NCBI GenBank assembly: GCA_963722585.1
Contig: CAVRNU010000007.1
Location: 1-64,000, forward strand
Length of the DNA stretch: 64,000 nucleotides
Direction: 5' to 3'
Origin: KBS-96 sp963722585
GTDB taxonomy: Bacteria > Acidobacteriota > Terriglobia > Bryobacterales > Bryobacteraceae
Part shown: one piece after another, positions 1 through 8,116 of the stretch
How positions within the stretch are numbered: position 1 is the first letter of the stretch
Layout of the letters: every line of letters starts with the position of its first letter
Position numbers and translations under genes: made by a program
The notes under the pieces: model-generated
What the model saw: the letters and a program-made list of their open reading frames with translations, nothing else
Databases searched by the model: none
Told to the model about the DNA's origin: nothing

Positions 1-1
1 G

Positions 2-118
2 GAGCAGGTAAAGCAGCGGCTGGACTGGGTGGCGGATGTATTAGTTCACGTCGAGCCTGCGCAAGATTTCAGTCGCGATGTTAAAGCCCGACGTGGACGG
101 GCATCCGGTGTGCAGTGA
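2..118 (+). CDS. Cation diffusion facilitator transporter, C-terminal fragment (partial at window edge)
   Basis: The first 38 codons of this frame run from the window edge to TGA at 116-118. They read like the end of the cytoplasmic dimerisation domain of CDF (FieF/CzcD-like) metal efflux proteins, which often end with a stretch such as WVADVLVHVEPA. Only this tail is visible, so substrate and length cannot be judged. It lies 27 bp upstream of polX on the same strand. The identification rests on one short motif. Confidence 0.5.
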   Translation, partial: EQVKQRLDWVADVLVHVEPAQDFSRDVKARRGRASGVQ

Positions 119-145
119 TTAAACCCATCGCATCGCGAACAATCC

Positions 146-1891
146 ATGGAGAACAAAGAAATAGCCAGGTTGCTGTCTGAAACAGCCGATCTGATGGAGA
201 TCGGCGGCGAAGACGGCTTCCGCATCCGCAGCTACCGCAACGCTGCCGCCGCTATCGAGAGCCATCCGGAACGTATCGAGGATATCGTCCGCGCCGAAGA
301 AAAGAAACTGATCACAATCCCAGGCATCGGCAAAGGGATTGCGTCCGTTCTGGTCGAAATTGCGCAGCGCGGCTCATTCGAGCGGCGCGACGAGATGCTG
401 AAGCGGTACCCCGCCTCTGCATTGGAGCTTTTGAAAATACAGGGGCTTGGGCGAAAGAGCATCGCCCTGTTATACGAGCATCATGGCGTCCGCAACGTTC
501 GTGACCTCGAACGAATCTGCCGCGAAAAGAAGCTGCGCGAATTGCCACGTATGGGAGCGAAGCTCGAAGAAAAAGTCTTGCGCTCGATTGAGGCATACAT
601 GAAGAGCGCGGGACGGTTCCTGATGAGCTTCGGCCGGCGTGTTGCCGATGAGCTTTCGGACGAAATTCGGGGGATCGCGGGAGTCGATCGCGTAGAAGCC
701 GCCGGAAGCCTTCGCCGCGGCAAAGAAACTGTAGGAGATCTCGATCTGCTTGTTACCGGACCTGGCCAGCAGGCGGTCCTCGATTTCGTCGTGAAGCATC
801 CGAAGGTACACGAAGTACTGGGGCTGGGCCCCAACAAAGCGAGCGTCCGGTACGGTCTCGAGGGTATTCAAGTAGATGTGAGGGCGCTGAGCCACGAGAG
901 CTTTGGCGCGGCGATGCAATATTTCACCGGCAGCAAGGAGCACAATGTCAGCCTTCGCACGAATGCGCTGCGGCAGGGCCTGACGCTCAATGAATATGGC
1001 CTGTTTACGCTCGAGGGGAATGAGCGCGTGGCGGGCGCGACCGAAGAAGGCGTATATGAACGCCTAGGTTTTGCTTGGATTCCTCCCGAATTGCGGGAAA
1101 ACTGTGGTGAGCTCGAAGCCTCAGCCGAAGGCAGGCTGCCGAAGCTCGTGGAACTCAGCGACATCCGCGGCGACCTCCACATGCACACGACAGAAAGCGA
1201 CGGAAGAGCTTCGTTTCGCGAAATGGTGGATGCGTGCGCGGCGCTGGGCTATGAGTATATTGCGATTACCGATCACTCGAAAGCGCTCGCCATGGCGAAC
1301 GGATTAGATGAGATCCGTGCGGTGGCCTTTGCCAGGCAGGTCCGCGAATTGAACCGCAGCGGGCTGCCTCTTCACGTCTATTCGGGGCTGGAATGCGACA
1401 TCATGCGTGACGGCTCGATGGACTTGGCCGAAGACGCGCTGGCGGAGCTGGATCTGGTTGTCGGAAGCGTCCATAGTCACATGACTCTCGAACCGGCCGA
1501 AATGACGGACCGGCTCTTGCGGGCGCTTGAATCTCCGTCGCTCCGCATCATGGGTCATCCGACCGGACGCATGCTGCTGCAGCGCGAACCGTTCTCGTTC
1601 GATTTCGATGCAATCGCCACGAAAGCGGCCGAAAAAGACGTGTGGCTCGAGATCAACGCCAGCCCTGAGCGCCTCGATCTGTCCGCTCCATTACTCCGGT
1701 CTGCGAAAAAACGCGGCGTGAAGTTCGCGATTTCAACTGATGCTCACCACCCCAGGCACCTGCGCAACATGCAGTTCGGCGTAACGATGGCCCGGCGCGG
1801 CTGGCTCGATGCCGGCGATGTCATGAATACACTTCCCCGACAGGCATTTCGGGAATCTTTGCCGAAACAGAAGGCGATTGCCCGGAAGTAA
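146..1891 (+). CDS. polX: DNA polymerase/3'-5' exonuclease PolX
   Basis: A family X DNA polymerase with a C-terminal PHP phosphoesterase domain, expected to fill short gaps and trim 3' ends in base excision repair. The N-terminal 8-kDa-like region with helix-hairpin-helix motifs (TIPGIGKGIA near residue 55, KIQGLGRKSI near 100) is followed by the polymerase palm, with metal-binding aspartates in GDLDLLV (about 197) and QVDVRAL (about 241). The PHP domain starts at GDLHMHTTESDG (about 342) and keeps further metal ligands in ITDHSK and in the closing STDAHHP. At 581 aa it has the usual bacterial PolX length. ATG at 146 fits the family N-terminus. The next gene begins directly after its stop. 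Confidence 0.95.
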   Translation: MENKEIARLLSETADLMEIGGEDGFRIRSYRNAAAAIESHPERIEDIVRAEEKKLITIPGIGKGIASVLVEIAQRGSFERRDEMLKRYPASALELLKIQGLGRKSIALLYEHHGVRNVRDLERICREKKLRELPRMGAKLEEKVLRSIEAYMKSAGRFLMSFGRRVADELSDEIRGIAGVDRVEAAGSLRRGKETVGDLDLLVTGPGQQAVLDFVVKHPKVHEVLGLGPNKASVRYGLEGIQVDVRALSHESFGAAMQYFTGSKEHNVSLRTNALRQGLTLNEYGLFTLEGNERVAGATEEGVYERLGFAWIPPELRENCGELEASAEGRLPKLVELSDIRGDLHMHTTESDGRASFREMVDACAALGYEYIAITDHSKALAMANGLDEIRAVAFARQVRELNRSGLPLHVYSGLECDIMRDGSMDLAEDALAELDLVVGSVHSHMTLEPAEMTDRLLRALESPSLRIMGHPTGRMLLQREPFSFDFDAIATKAAEKDVWLEINASPERLDLSAPLLRSAKKRGVKFAISTDAHHPRHLRNMQFGVTMARRGWLDAGDVMNTLPRQAFRESLPKQKAIARK

Positions 1892-1927
1892 TTGCCCGAC
1901 AATAAAAGTGTAGAGTTTAGGCAGAAG

Positions 1928-3322
1928 ATGCTCACGATCGGTAACCCCTTAACCAGCAGGCGCTTTCGGTACACTCAGCCGTTGACGTTCGCCTTTGTTT
2001 GCCTGCTTCTGCTGATCGGCATTTCAGGAATCGTGGCGCTGCGTAAATCAAAGCAGCTCTACTCGAAGCTTTCCGAGGTCAGCGAGAGCTACCAGCGTCT
2101 CGAGCGCACGCTGAACGACGTGCGAAGCGGTATTCACACCTCGAATGTGTTGGTTCGCGATTTTCTGCTGGATCCGTCTTTCCTGCGCGCCGAGCACTAT
2201 CGCACACAGCTCCTTCAGTTGCGCTCTCAAACCGACAATGCGCTCGACGAACTGGCGCGGACGGCGCGGGCCAACAAGAAAAAGTTGGAGGAATTGCGAT
2301 CGCAGGTGAACGGATATTGGGAATCGCTCAATCCGGTTTTTGAGTGGACGCCCCAGCAGAAGCGTTCCTGGAGCTATGTGTTTCTTCGGCGGCAGGTCAT
2401 GCCGAGGCGCGACCACGTGCTCGATCTCGCGCACCAGGTGCAGCAGTTCAGCGAAGCGGCGCTCGCGCGCGAGCAAGGTCAGATTGCTGAAAGCGAGAAG
2501 GAATTCAAATCGTTTGAGAAACGCATTCTGATTATCTCGATGATTTTGGGCATCGGCGTGGCCGCGCTCAGTATGTTCGGCGTGCGATCGCTCGAGAAAC
2601 GGGAGCTCGAACAACGTAGACACGCGTATCAGGCGCGCCGCAGAGCGGAGGATGCGGAAGCCGAGATGCGCCGGCTCTCCCAACAACTGGTTCGGACGCA
2701 GGAAGAAGAACGCAAGCGCATTTCGCGTGAACTACACGACGAAGTAGGCCAGATGCTTACCGGCCTGCGAATGGAGTTGAGAGCGCTGCACCGCCTGCAC
2801 GGCGCCGCAAAGGAACAGTTCACCGCGAGGCTCGATCAAACCAAACTCCTGCTCGAACGCACCGTACAGTCCGTGCGCGACCTTGCGATGGGATTGCGGC
2901 CCGCCATGCTTGACGATCTGGGATTGGTACCGGCGCTCGAATGGCAGGCTCGAGAGTTTGAGCGGCGCCAGGATATCCGTGTCTCCTTGGACTTGGCCGA
3001 CTCCCTCGATGCGTTGCCTGATGGCTATCGCACGGCGATTTTCCGCGTGGTGCAGGAGGCCCTGACCAATTGTGCCAAGCACTCGAAAGCAACATCGATA
3101 GAGATTTCACTGCACCATCTCGGCGGTCTCGTGAGCCTTTCCATTTCCGATAATGGCGTCGGGTTGGTGGATCGGAAAACGCGCGCGGGGTTGGGCCTGC
3201 TTGGAATCCAGGAGCGTGTTCGAGAATTGGGAGGATGGTTCTCAGCGCAGAACCGGGAAGGCGGAGGGACCATTTTGACCGCGGAGATCCCCTCCGAAGT
3301 TCCGGTGGTGGGTCATGCCTGA
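1928..3322 (+). CDS. NarX/LiaS-type sensor histidine kinase
   Basis: A membrane sensor kinase of the HisKA_3 type. Counted from ATG 1928, a first transmembrane helix lies near residues 15-35 and a second near 198-219. The roughly 160-residue loop between them resembles a CHASE3-like helical sensor. A coiled coil leads to the phospho-acceptor His in RELHDEVGQ (about 269), then a HATPase_c domain with DNGVGL and GLGLLGIQERV boxes. An in-frame TTG at 1892 abuts the polX stop and would add 12 residues; ATG 1928 is preferred because it puts the helix close to the N-terminus. Its stop overlaps the next gene by 8 bp, so the two form a translationally coupled pair. The signal sensed is unknown. Confidence 0.88.
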   Translation: MLTIGNPLTSRRFRYTQPLTFAFVCLLLLIGISGIVALRKSKQLYSKLSEVSESYQRLERTLNDVRSGIHTSNVLVRDFLLDPSFLRAEHYRTQLLQLRSQTDNALDELARTARANKKKLEELRSQVNGYWESLNPVFEWTPQQKRSWSYVFLRRQVMPRRDHVLDLAHQVQQFSEAALAREQGQIAESEKEFKSFEKRILIISMILGIGVAALSMFGVRSLEKRELEQRRHAYQARRRAEDAEAEMRRLSQQLVRTQEEERKRISRELHDEVGQMLTGLRMELRALHRLHGAAKEQFTARLDQTKLLLERTVQSVRDLAMGLRPAMLDDLGLVPALEWQAREFERRQDIRVSLDLADSLDALPDGYRTAIFRVVQEALTNCAKHSKATSIEISLHHLGGLVSLSISDNGVGLVDRKTRAGLGLLGIQERVRELGGWFSAQNREGGGTILTAEIPSEVPVVGHA

Positions 3323-3965
3323 ATACAGAATTCTGCTCGCCGACGACCACAGCATCGTACGGAAGGGTTTACGCTCAATCCTCGAAGAAGATGGGGGATT
3401 GGAAGTGGTCGCCGAGGCGGCTAACGGGCGCGAAGCGGTCGATCTGTGCCAATCGCTCGAACCTCACATAGCCGTGTTGGACGTGGGTATGCCTCAATTA
3501 AACGGGCTCGAGGCGGCCGCTCAGCTTCAGCGCTCTTCGTCGCCAACTAAGGTGATTATGTTAAGCATGTACCGCGACGAGACCTACATTTTAAGAGCGT
3601 TAACCGCCGGGGCCCGAGGCTATTTGCTGAAGGACACAGCCGAAGAAGAGATTCTTCCCGCTGTACGAGCGGTGATACGCGGAAACAGCTATTTCAGTCC
3701 CGGCATTTCCCAAACACTGCTTGACGACCACATTCGCTATCTGCAGAAGCGCGGCCTGCAGGATTCCTACGACTTGCTGACGGAGCGCGAAAAGGAAGTT
3801 CTGCAGCTTCTGGCCGAAGGGCGCTCGAATAAAGAGGTTGCCGCCGTGCTGAGTCTCAGCCTCTCCACAGTCGAGACACACCGCACCAACCTTATGCAAA
3901 AACTGAACCTCCACAGCGCGGCTGAAATCGTGTTGTATGCGGTGCGGAAGAAGCTGATCCGCTGA
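3315..3965 (+). CDS. NarL/FixJ-family response regulator
   Basis: A 216-aa transcriptional regulator, cognate to the overlapping kinase. The receiver domain has the acidic pair DD at residues 10-11, the phospho-accepting Asp56 (AVLDVGMP) and the conserved Lys in YLLKD. The C-terminal LuxR-type helix-turn-helix is complete (LLTEREKEVLQLLAEGRSNKE through TVETHRTNLMQKL). ATG 3315 lies inside the end of the kinase gene. Targets cannot be read from the sequence. The nearest downstream gene is the IS-disrupted doxX. Confidence 0.92.
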   Translation: MPEYRILLADDHSIVRKGLRSILEEDGGLEVVAEAANGREAVDLCQSLEPHIAVLDVGMPQLNGLEAAAQLQRSSSPTKVIMLSMYRDETYILRALTAGARGYLLKDTAEEEILPAVRAVIRGNSYFSPGISQTLLDDHIRYLQKRGLQDSYDLLTEREKEVLQLLAEGRSNKEVAAVLSLSLSTVETHRTNLMQKLNLHSAAEIVLYAVRKKLIR

Positions 3966-4109
3966 GCGGGCCGGCGGTCTGGACCCTATTCGATCCGCCG
4001 CAAAGCTGAAACGGAGCCGGAAGCGTAAGCGACCTTGATTGGCTCATACCTTAATCGGCCCCATAAACCAGCTCCGGTGTCGGCGGGGGTTTCGTGATTG
4101 TCCTATTAG

Positions 4110-5599
4110 CCTGAAATGCGAATTTAACTAAGCGAGAGGTAAGGATCTCTTTGCGAAAACAAGGAGATGGAACGACACGTAACGGACAATTTAATCCCTC
4201 GCGAGATGCATGCTCTGTTGTCGAATGAGCGGCTGATTGTGCGGGAGACGCAACGAGCTGTCACGCCGTTTGGCGGGATGGTGGTGTTTGTGGCATATCT
4301 TCAGCGGATCGATCTGGTAGGGCGGATTCGACAACATATGCCGATTCGCTGGCGGTCGCACAATCAGATCGATCCGGCAACCACACTGATTTCTTTCCTG
4401 ATGGCAGTAGTGGTGGGAGCCAGGCGATTTGTGCACGCCAACTGGCTGCGCGGCGATCGAGCCTTACATGCACTGCTCGGCATCACGCGCTTTCCTACCG
4501 ATGACACGATCCGCAATCTGTTTCGGCGCTTTGGAATGGGAGAAGTTCATCAGTTCTATGCGCCTCTCACGGAGTGGCAGATCGAGCGCTTGCCGGTGCG
4601 AAACGAAGGTTACAGCCTGGACCTGGATTCGACCGTATTTGAGCGCTATGGACAGCAGGAGGGCTCGCTCAAGGGACACAACCCACGCAAGCATGGCCGC
4701 CCCAGTCATCATCCTTTGCTGGCCGTTCTAGCCGAGGCTCACTTCCTACTCCACGGCTGGTTACGCAGCGGCAACTGCGGACCAGCGCGCGGAGTAGTCG
4801 AGTTTCTCAAAGAAGCACTGGCACTGTGGCAGCAGCGCCAAACCATTCGTGTCGTACGTGCTGATTCAGGCTTCTTCGATGACGAACTGCTCAGCTTTTT
4901 AGAAGAGCGCCGTCTGCCCTACATTGTAGTCGCACGCATGACCAAGTGGGTGCAGCGCGCGGCGCAGTGTGTCGAGCAATGGCAGCCTCTGGATGAGAAT
5001 TACGCGATCGGTGAGTTCCGCTTACAACTCTGGGGTTGGAAAACCGAGCGGCGCTTCATCGCGGTGCGCGAACGTGTGCGCGAATCACGCTCTAGCGCCG
5101 GTCGCAAACTGATCGACGTGCCGGGCTACACGTTTCGGATTTTCGTAACCAGCCAGACGCAAGCCGCCGAGGAAGTCTGGCGCGATTACAATCACCGCGC
5201 GGATGTGGAAAATCGAATCGCCGAGCTGAAGCACGATCTGGGAGCCGATGGCTTCTGCTTGCAGAAGTTCTTCGCTACCGAGGCTGCCTTCCGGGCCGTG
5301 CTGTTGGTCTTCAATCTCCTGGCGGAGTTCCAGCGCGCAATCGGCTTGCCTAGCTATAAAGAGCCAGCCACGCTGCGCACCCAAGTGCTGACCTGCGGAG
5401 CCATTCTCGGTCGTGCCGGCCGACGCCTGGTGCTTCATCTCTCGGAAAGCTGGGGCGGACTAAAAGCACGAAGCGCCTTACTCGACAACATCTTGCGCTG
5501 GCAAATTCCAACTTCGCCGAAGTTCAATCCAGCCATCGCAACTTGATACCGGTCTCCCCCTACACCAGCTCACTTCCATGCTTAATTTCGGAATTCAGG
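4110..5599 (+). mobile_element. IS1380-like insertion sequence (1,490 bp)
   Basis: The ends are imperfect inverted repeats: 4110-4128 (CCTGAAATGCGAATTTAAC) matches the reverse complement of 5581-5599 (CCTGAATTCCGAAATTAAG) at 15 of 19 positions. The element is bounded by a 5-bp direct repeat ATTAG (4105-4109 and 5600-5604), which marks the target duplication. One transposase gene fills the interior. The repeats and intact target duplication point to a fairly recent insertion. It lies in the fifth to sixth codon of the doxX gene, in the same orientation. Confidence 0.92.
4167..5546 (+). CDS. IS1380-family transposase
   Basis: A 459-aa DDE transposase. The catalytic residues are visible: first Asp in SLDLDSTVFERYG (about residue 150), second Asp in VRADSGFF (about 231), and Glu in YNHRADVENRIAELKHD (about 347), the Y-R-E-K type signature of the IS4/IS1380 group. 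The stretch LKGHNPRKHGRPSHHPLLA between the first two is typical of IS1380 members. The reading frame is intact from ATG 4167, preceded by AAGGAG. Nothing suggests it is inactive. Confidence 0.93.
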   Translation: MERHVTDNLIPREMHALLSNERLIVRETQRAVTPFGGMVVFVAYLQRIDLVGRIRQHMPIRWRSHNQIDPATTLISFLMAVVVGARRFVHANWLRGDRALHALLGITRFPTDDTIRNLFRRFGMGEVHQFYAPLTEWQIERLPVRNEGYSLDLDSTVFERYGQQEGSLKGHNPRKHGRPSHHPLLAVLAEAHFLLHGWLRSGNCGPARGVVEFLKEALALWQQRQTIRVVRADSGFFDDELLSFLEERRLPYIVVARMTKWVQRAAQCVEQWQPLDENYAIGEFRLQLWGWKTERRFIAVRERVRESRSSAGRKLIDVPGYTFRIFVTSQTQAAEEVWRDYNHRADVENRIAELKHDLGADGFCLQKFFATEAAFRAVLLVFNLLAEFQRAIGLPSYKEPATLRTQVLTCGAILGRAGRRLVLHLSESWGGLKARSALLDNILRWQIPTSPKFNPAIAT

Positions 5600-6100
5600 A
5601 TTAGTTCTCGTTCTTTCCTGTCTCATATTTCGGGGATTCGGTGTTGCAGGCATCCCCGCTTTCACCACCTGGCAAGCGTGCGCGCGTGATGGGCTAAGTC
5701 TGATGCTCATTTTCACAGGCATCTCCCATTTCACATTCATGAAGGAAGACTTCGTTCGCATGATGCCTCCCTCGATTCCATGGCCGCGCGGGATCGTCTA
5801 TTTCACTGGCCTCTGTGAAATCGCGGGAGCCGTCGGGCTTCTCATTCCCGAGCTCCGCCACGCCGCCTCCTATGCATTGATCGCTTTCTTTATCGCCGTT
5901 TTGCCGGCCAATATTCACGCTGCACGCGCAGGCGTAACTCTTCGCGGCAAGCCTGTCACAAGCCTGTGGCTCCGTATCCCGATGCAGGTGCTCTTCATCG
6001 TCATAGCCTTCTGGTCCGCTCGCTGAGTCGGCAACACCGAAAGAGTCCTCCACAGTGTCCGGGCGCCGAACTCAAACAGGGTATTCAGCAGGCCGCAGCG

Positions 6101-6931
6101 TTACCTGCCGCTTATCTGTCCCGCTCGCAGCCGAGCCGCTATATTTGCGGCCTGCTTGCGTCGCATCCACAACGGAAACAGCGGCAGCATTTTCATCAGA
6201 AACCGATAGCCTCGGCCTGGGAAAACTCGATCCTCTCCGCGCTCGAATCCAGCCAGCGCTTCTCGCGCGCACTGTGCGGCAGTGATCCGGAGGAAGCGCG
6301 GGGGCGTGCCGATCATGCCTCCCGGAGAACCGGCTACTTGATCGAATTCGCTCTCCACCGGACCTGGGCACACTTCTGTCACGATTACGCCCGTTCCCGA
6401 AAGGTCAGCGCGTAGCGCTTCGCTGAATCCGGCCACGAAATGCTTGCTCCCTACATACGCCGCCGCGTTTGGCAGAACCGTGAGCCCCGCGCCCGATCCG
6501 ATGTTGAGCACTCCGCCGCGGCCGCGCTCCACCATACCCGGCACGAGTGCCGAGGTAAGTTGGGCCACAGCCGATATGTTGGTCCGCAACACTTGTCGAG
6601 TCCGCGTCCAATCCGAGCGATCGAACAACACCGAATCGCCCAATCCTGCATTGTTCACTAGCACATCCACCGCACCGGCTTGCTCGGATACTTTCACAAG
6701 CAGCCTCTCTATTTCATGCTCGTCCGACAAATCCGCCGCCAACACCACAATCTTTAATCCCGGATAACGCCCTAGCAGCTCGTCTCGCAACCTCTCAAGC
6801 CGGTCCAGCCGCCGAGCTACCAACACAAGCGTTTCCACACATGCGCCGAACTCCCGCGCGAGTTCGTGTCCGATGCCTGCCGATGCCCCGGTTATTAGGA
6901 CGGTGCCGTGATTTCGCTCATGTATGGCCAT
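6101..6931 (-). CDS. Short-chain dehydrogenase/reductase
   Basis: A 276-aa classical SDR oxidoreductase with a Rossmann fold. It has the cofactor motif TGASAGIGHELA (residues 14-25), NNAG at 93-96, and the catalytic Ser146, Tyr159 and Lys163 (YVGSK). A basic VARR after strand 2 suggests NADP(H). The substrate is not deducible. It is the second gene of a two-gene operon with the small membrane protein upstream (4 bp gap), controlled by the promoter and TetR-type operators at 7366-7411. Confidence 0.9.
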   Translation of the reverse strand: MAIHERNHGTVLITGASAGIGHELAREFGACVETLVLVARRLDRLERLRDELLGRYPGLKIVVLAADLSDEHEIERLLVKVSEQAGAVDVLVNNAGLGDSVLFDRSDWTRTRQVLRTNISAVAQLTSALVPGMVERGRGGVLNIGSGAGLTVLPNAAAYVGSKHFVAGFSEALRADLSGTGVIVTEVCPGPVESEFDQVAGSPGGMIGTPPRFLRITAAQCAREALAGFERGEDRVFPGRGYRFLMKMLPLFPLWMRRKQAANIAARLRAGQISGR

Positions 6932-6935
6932 CTGC

Positions 6936-7346
6936 TTATCCTCGCGCTCGAATCAGCGCAATTCCCAGGGTGACGAGACTTGCGCCCAGTACAAAAACAC
7001 CGATCCACAGGAGTGCGATAAGTCCGCTTGGCCGAGTTCTGCCCTCGCCTAGCGCCGCACCGAAAAAGCCAGCGCTCACCAATATCGGCGCAGCCGCAAA
7101 CCCAATACGCACCGCCCATGCGATTGGCGTGGATAACTTCGTTTGCTCGGTGAACAATAGCGAGACGAGCGCAAGAATCACCAGCACTCCTGCGTGCGCA
7201 TGCCCGGCTCGGAACATCGACCGTTGAAAGTCGGTGAATTCAGGCTGCTTGCCCGAAAGGATACCCAGGAGAAATGTGCCGCCGTACTCAATCGTCGTCA
7301 CGGCGATCAGCAGAAGGCCTGCCATCAATTTGGTTGCATCGGTCAT
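6936..7346 (-). CDS. Small four-helix membrane protein of unknown function
   Basis: A 136-aa protein with four predicted membrane helices (about residues 8-28, 48-66, 77-98 and 110-132). A histidine-containing HAHAG motif lies at the second helix. I do not recognise a named family. It starts at ATG 7346, just downstream of an operator-promoter region, and is followed after 4 bp by the SDR gene, so the two are probably co-transcribed and repressed together by the divergent TetR-type regulator. Confidence 0.7.
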   Translation of the reverse strand: MTDATKLMAGLLLIAVTTIEYGGTFLLGILSGKQPEFTDFQRSMFRAGHAHAGVLVILALVSLLFTEQTKLSTPIAWAVRIGFAAAPILVSAGFFGAALGEGRTRPSGLIALLWIGVFVLGASLVTLGIALIRARG

Positions 7347-7365
7347 AGTTGCTCCTTGCTGACTT

Positions 7366-7409
7366 GACAGTGTCTACTTGACATTGTCCACCCAAAGCTA
7401 GACACTGTC
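7366..7409. promoter_or_regulatory. Triple TetR-type operator (GACANTGTC sites)
   Basis: Three copies of a 9-bp palindrome GACANTGTC lie between the divergent SDR operon and tetR: 7366-7374 (GACAGTGTC), 7380-7388 (GACATTGTC) and 7401-7409 (GACACTGTC). Sites 1 and 3 sit in a perfect 14-bp inverted repeat (CTTGACAGTGTCTA and its complement). Starts are 14 and 21 bp apart. Site 3 overlaps the -35 and site 2 the -10 of the predicted minus-strand promoter. The short odd-length palindrome beside a tetR gene fits a TetR-family operator; binding is inferred. Confidence 0.75.
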
Positions 7410-7411
7410 AA
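7383..7411 (-). promoter_or_regulatory. Predicted sigma-70 promoter of the membrane protein/SDR operon
   Basis: On the minus strand a perfect -35 TTGACA (7411-7406) is followed after 17 bp by GACAAT (7388-7383), a four-of-six match to TATAAT. The start codon of the first gene lies 37 bp further on. Both hexamers are covered by operator palindromes, which would let a repressor block polymerase. Confidence 0.6.
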
Positions 7412-7433
7412 GTACGAACCCAGAGAGAGAGAA

Positions 7434-8029
7434 ATGGATAGCCGGGAACGAATTCTGAAGCGCCGCAGTGGAGCTGATGACCAAGGAAGGACTGGCAGCT
7501 CTTTCGATGCGCGAGGTTGCGCGCCGAGCCGGCGTAAGTCATCAAGCTCCTTATCATTATTTTGAAAACCGTGAAGCGATCCTGGCCGCGATCGCCGAGG
7601 AAGGATTCAAGAAATTCAATGCGACGTTAGAATCGGCATCCGGCAGCAATAGCCGTCGCTCGCCTGATTGCGGCGGGGCGCGCGTATATCGGATTCGCGC
7701 TGTCTCATCCCGCTCATTTTCAGGTCATGTTCCGGCCCGAACTCGTGAACCTGGACAAGTACCCCTCCGCCCTCGCCGAAGCCAACCGCGGCTTCGCCAT
7801 ACTTCAGTCCCTCATTGATGGTGTGGTCAAAGAAAAATTCCTGCCTCGGACCCGCGCGGACGGGATGGTGATCCTTACTTGGGCATTCGTTCAAGGTCTC
7901 TCAGGACTGCTGCTTGAGGGACCGCTCGCCAGAATGGCCGGCGACGATCTCAAGAGCAATGACAAGATCGAATCGGCTCTACGCACCTTCGAATTTCTAA
8001 TTTCGGGCCGTGGCAAAAGACGGTTGTAA
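7434..8029 (+). pseudogene. TetR-family regulator with two frameshifts
   Basis: Three frames must be joined to give a normal TetR protein of about 197 aa. MDSRERIL starts at ATG 7434. One extra base near 7458 shifts to the frame reading AAVELMTKEGLAALSMREVARRAGV and SHQAPYHYFENREAIL, the DNA-binding domain. A second extra base between about 7631 and 7645 shifts to AVARLIAAGRAYIGFALSHP and on to the C-terminal ligand domain ending at 8029. As read, no full-length repressor can be made. The intact operators next to it argue that the gene worked until recently or that the shifts are sequence errors. Confidence 0.85.
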
Positions 8030-8116
8030 GGAAGAGGCACTGGCTGGTACCAGATCACGCGCCACTCCGAACTTGGCGGACTGTTGGCGGGCGGTGCAAA
8101 CGACCATCTCGCCACA

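Larger units (their letters stand above)
4094..6026 (+). pseudogene. DoxX-family membrane protein gene, split by an IS1380-like insertion
   Basis: The 3' part (5605-6026) encodes a small membrane protein with the DoxX-type stretch FTGISHFTFMKEDFVRMMPP and two or three further hydrophobic helices. Open sequence in the same frame continues upstream to the IS right end. Removing the element and one copy of the 5-bp target duplication joins GTG ATT GTC CTA TTA G (4094-4109) in frame to TT CTC GTT at 5605. This rebuilds a 145-aa protein with an N-terminal hydrophobic helix, the normal length for the family. A G-rich stretch lies just before the GTG. An internal ATG at 5703 could give a truncated 107-aa product, but the intact gene is broken. 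Confidence 0.85.
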
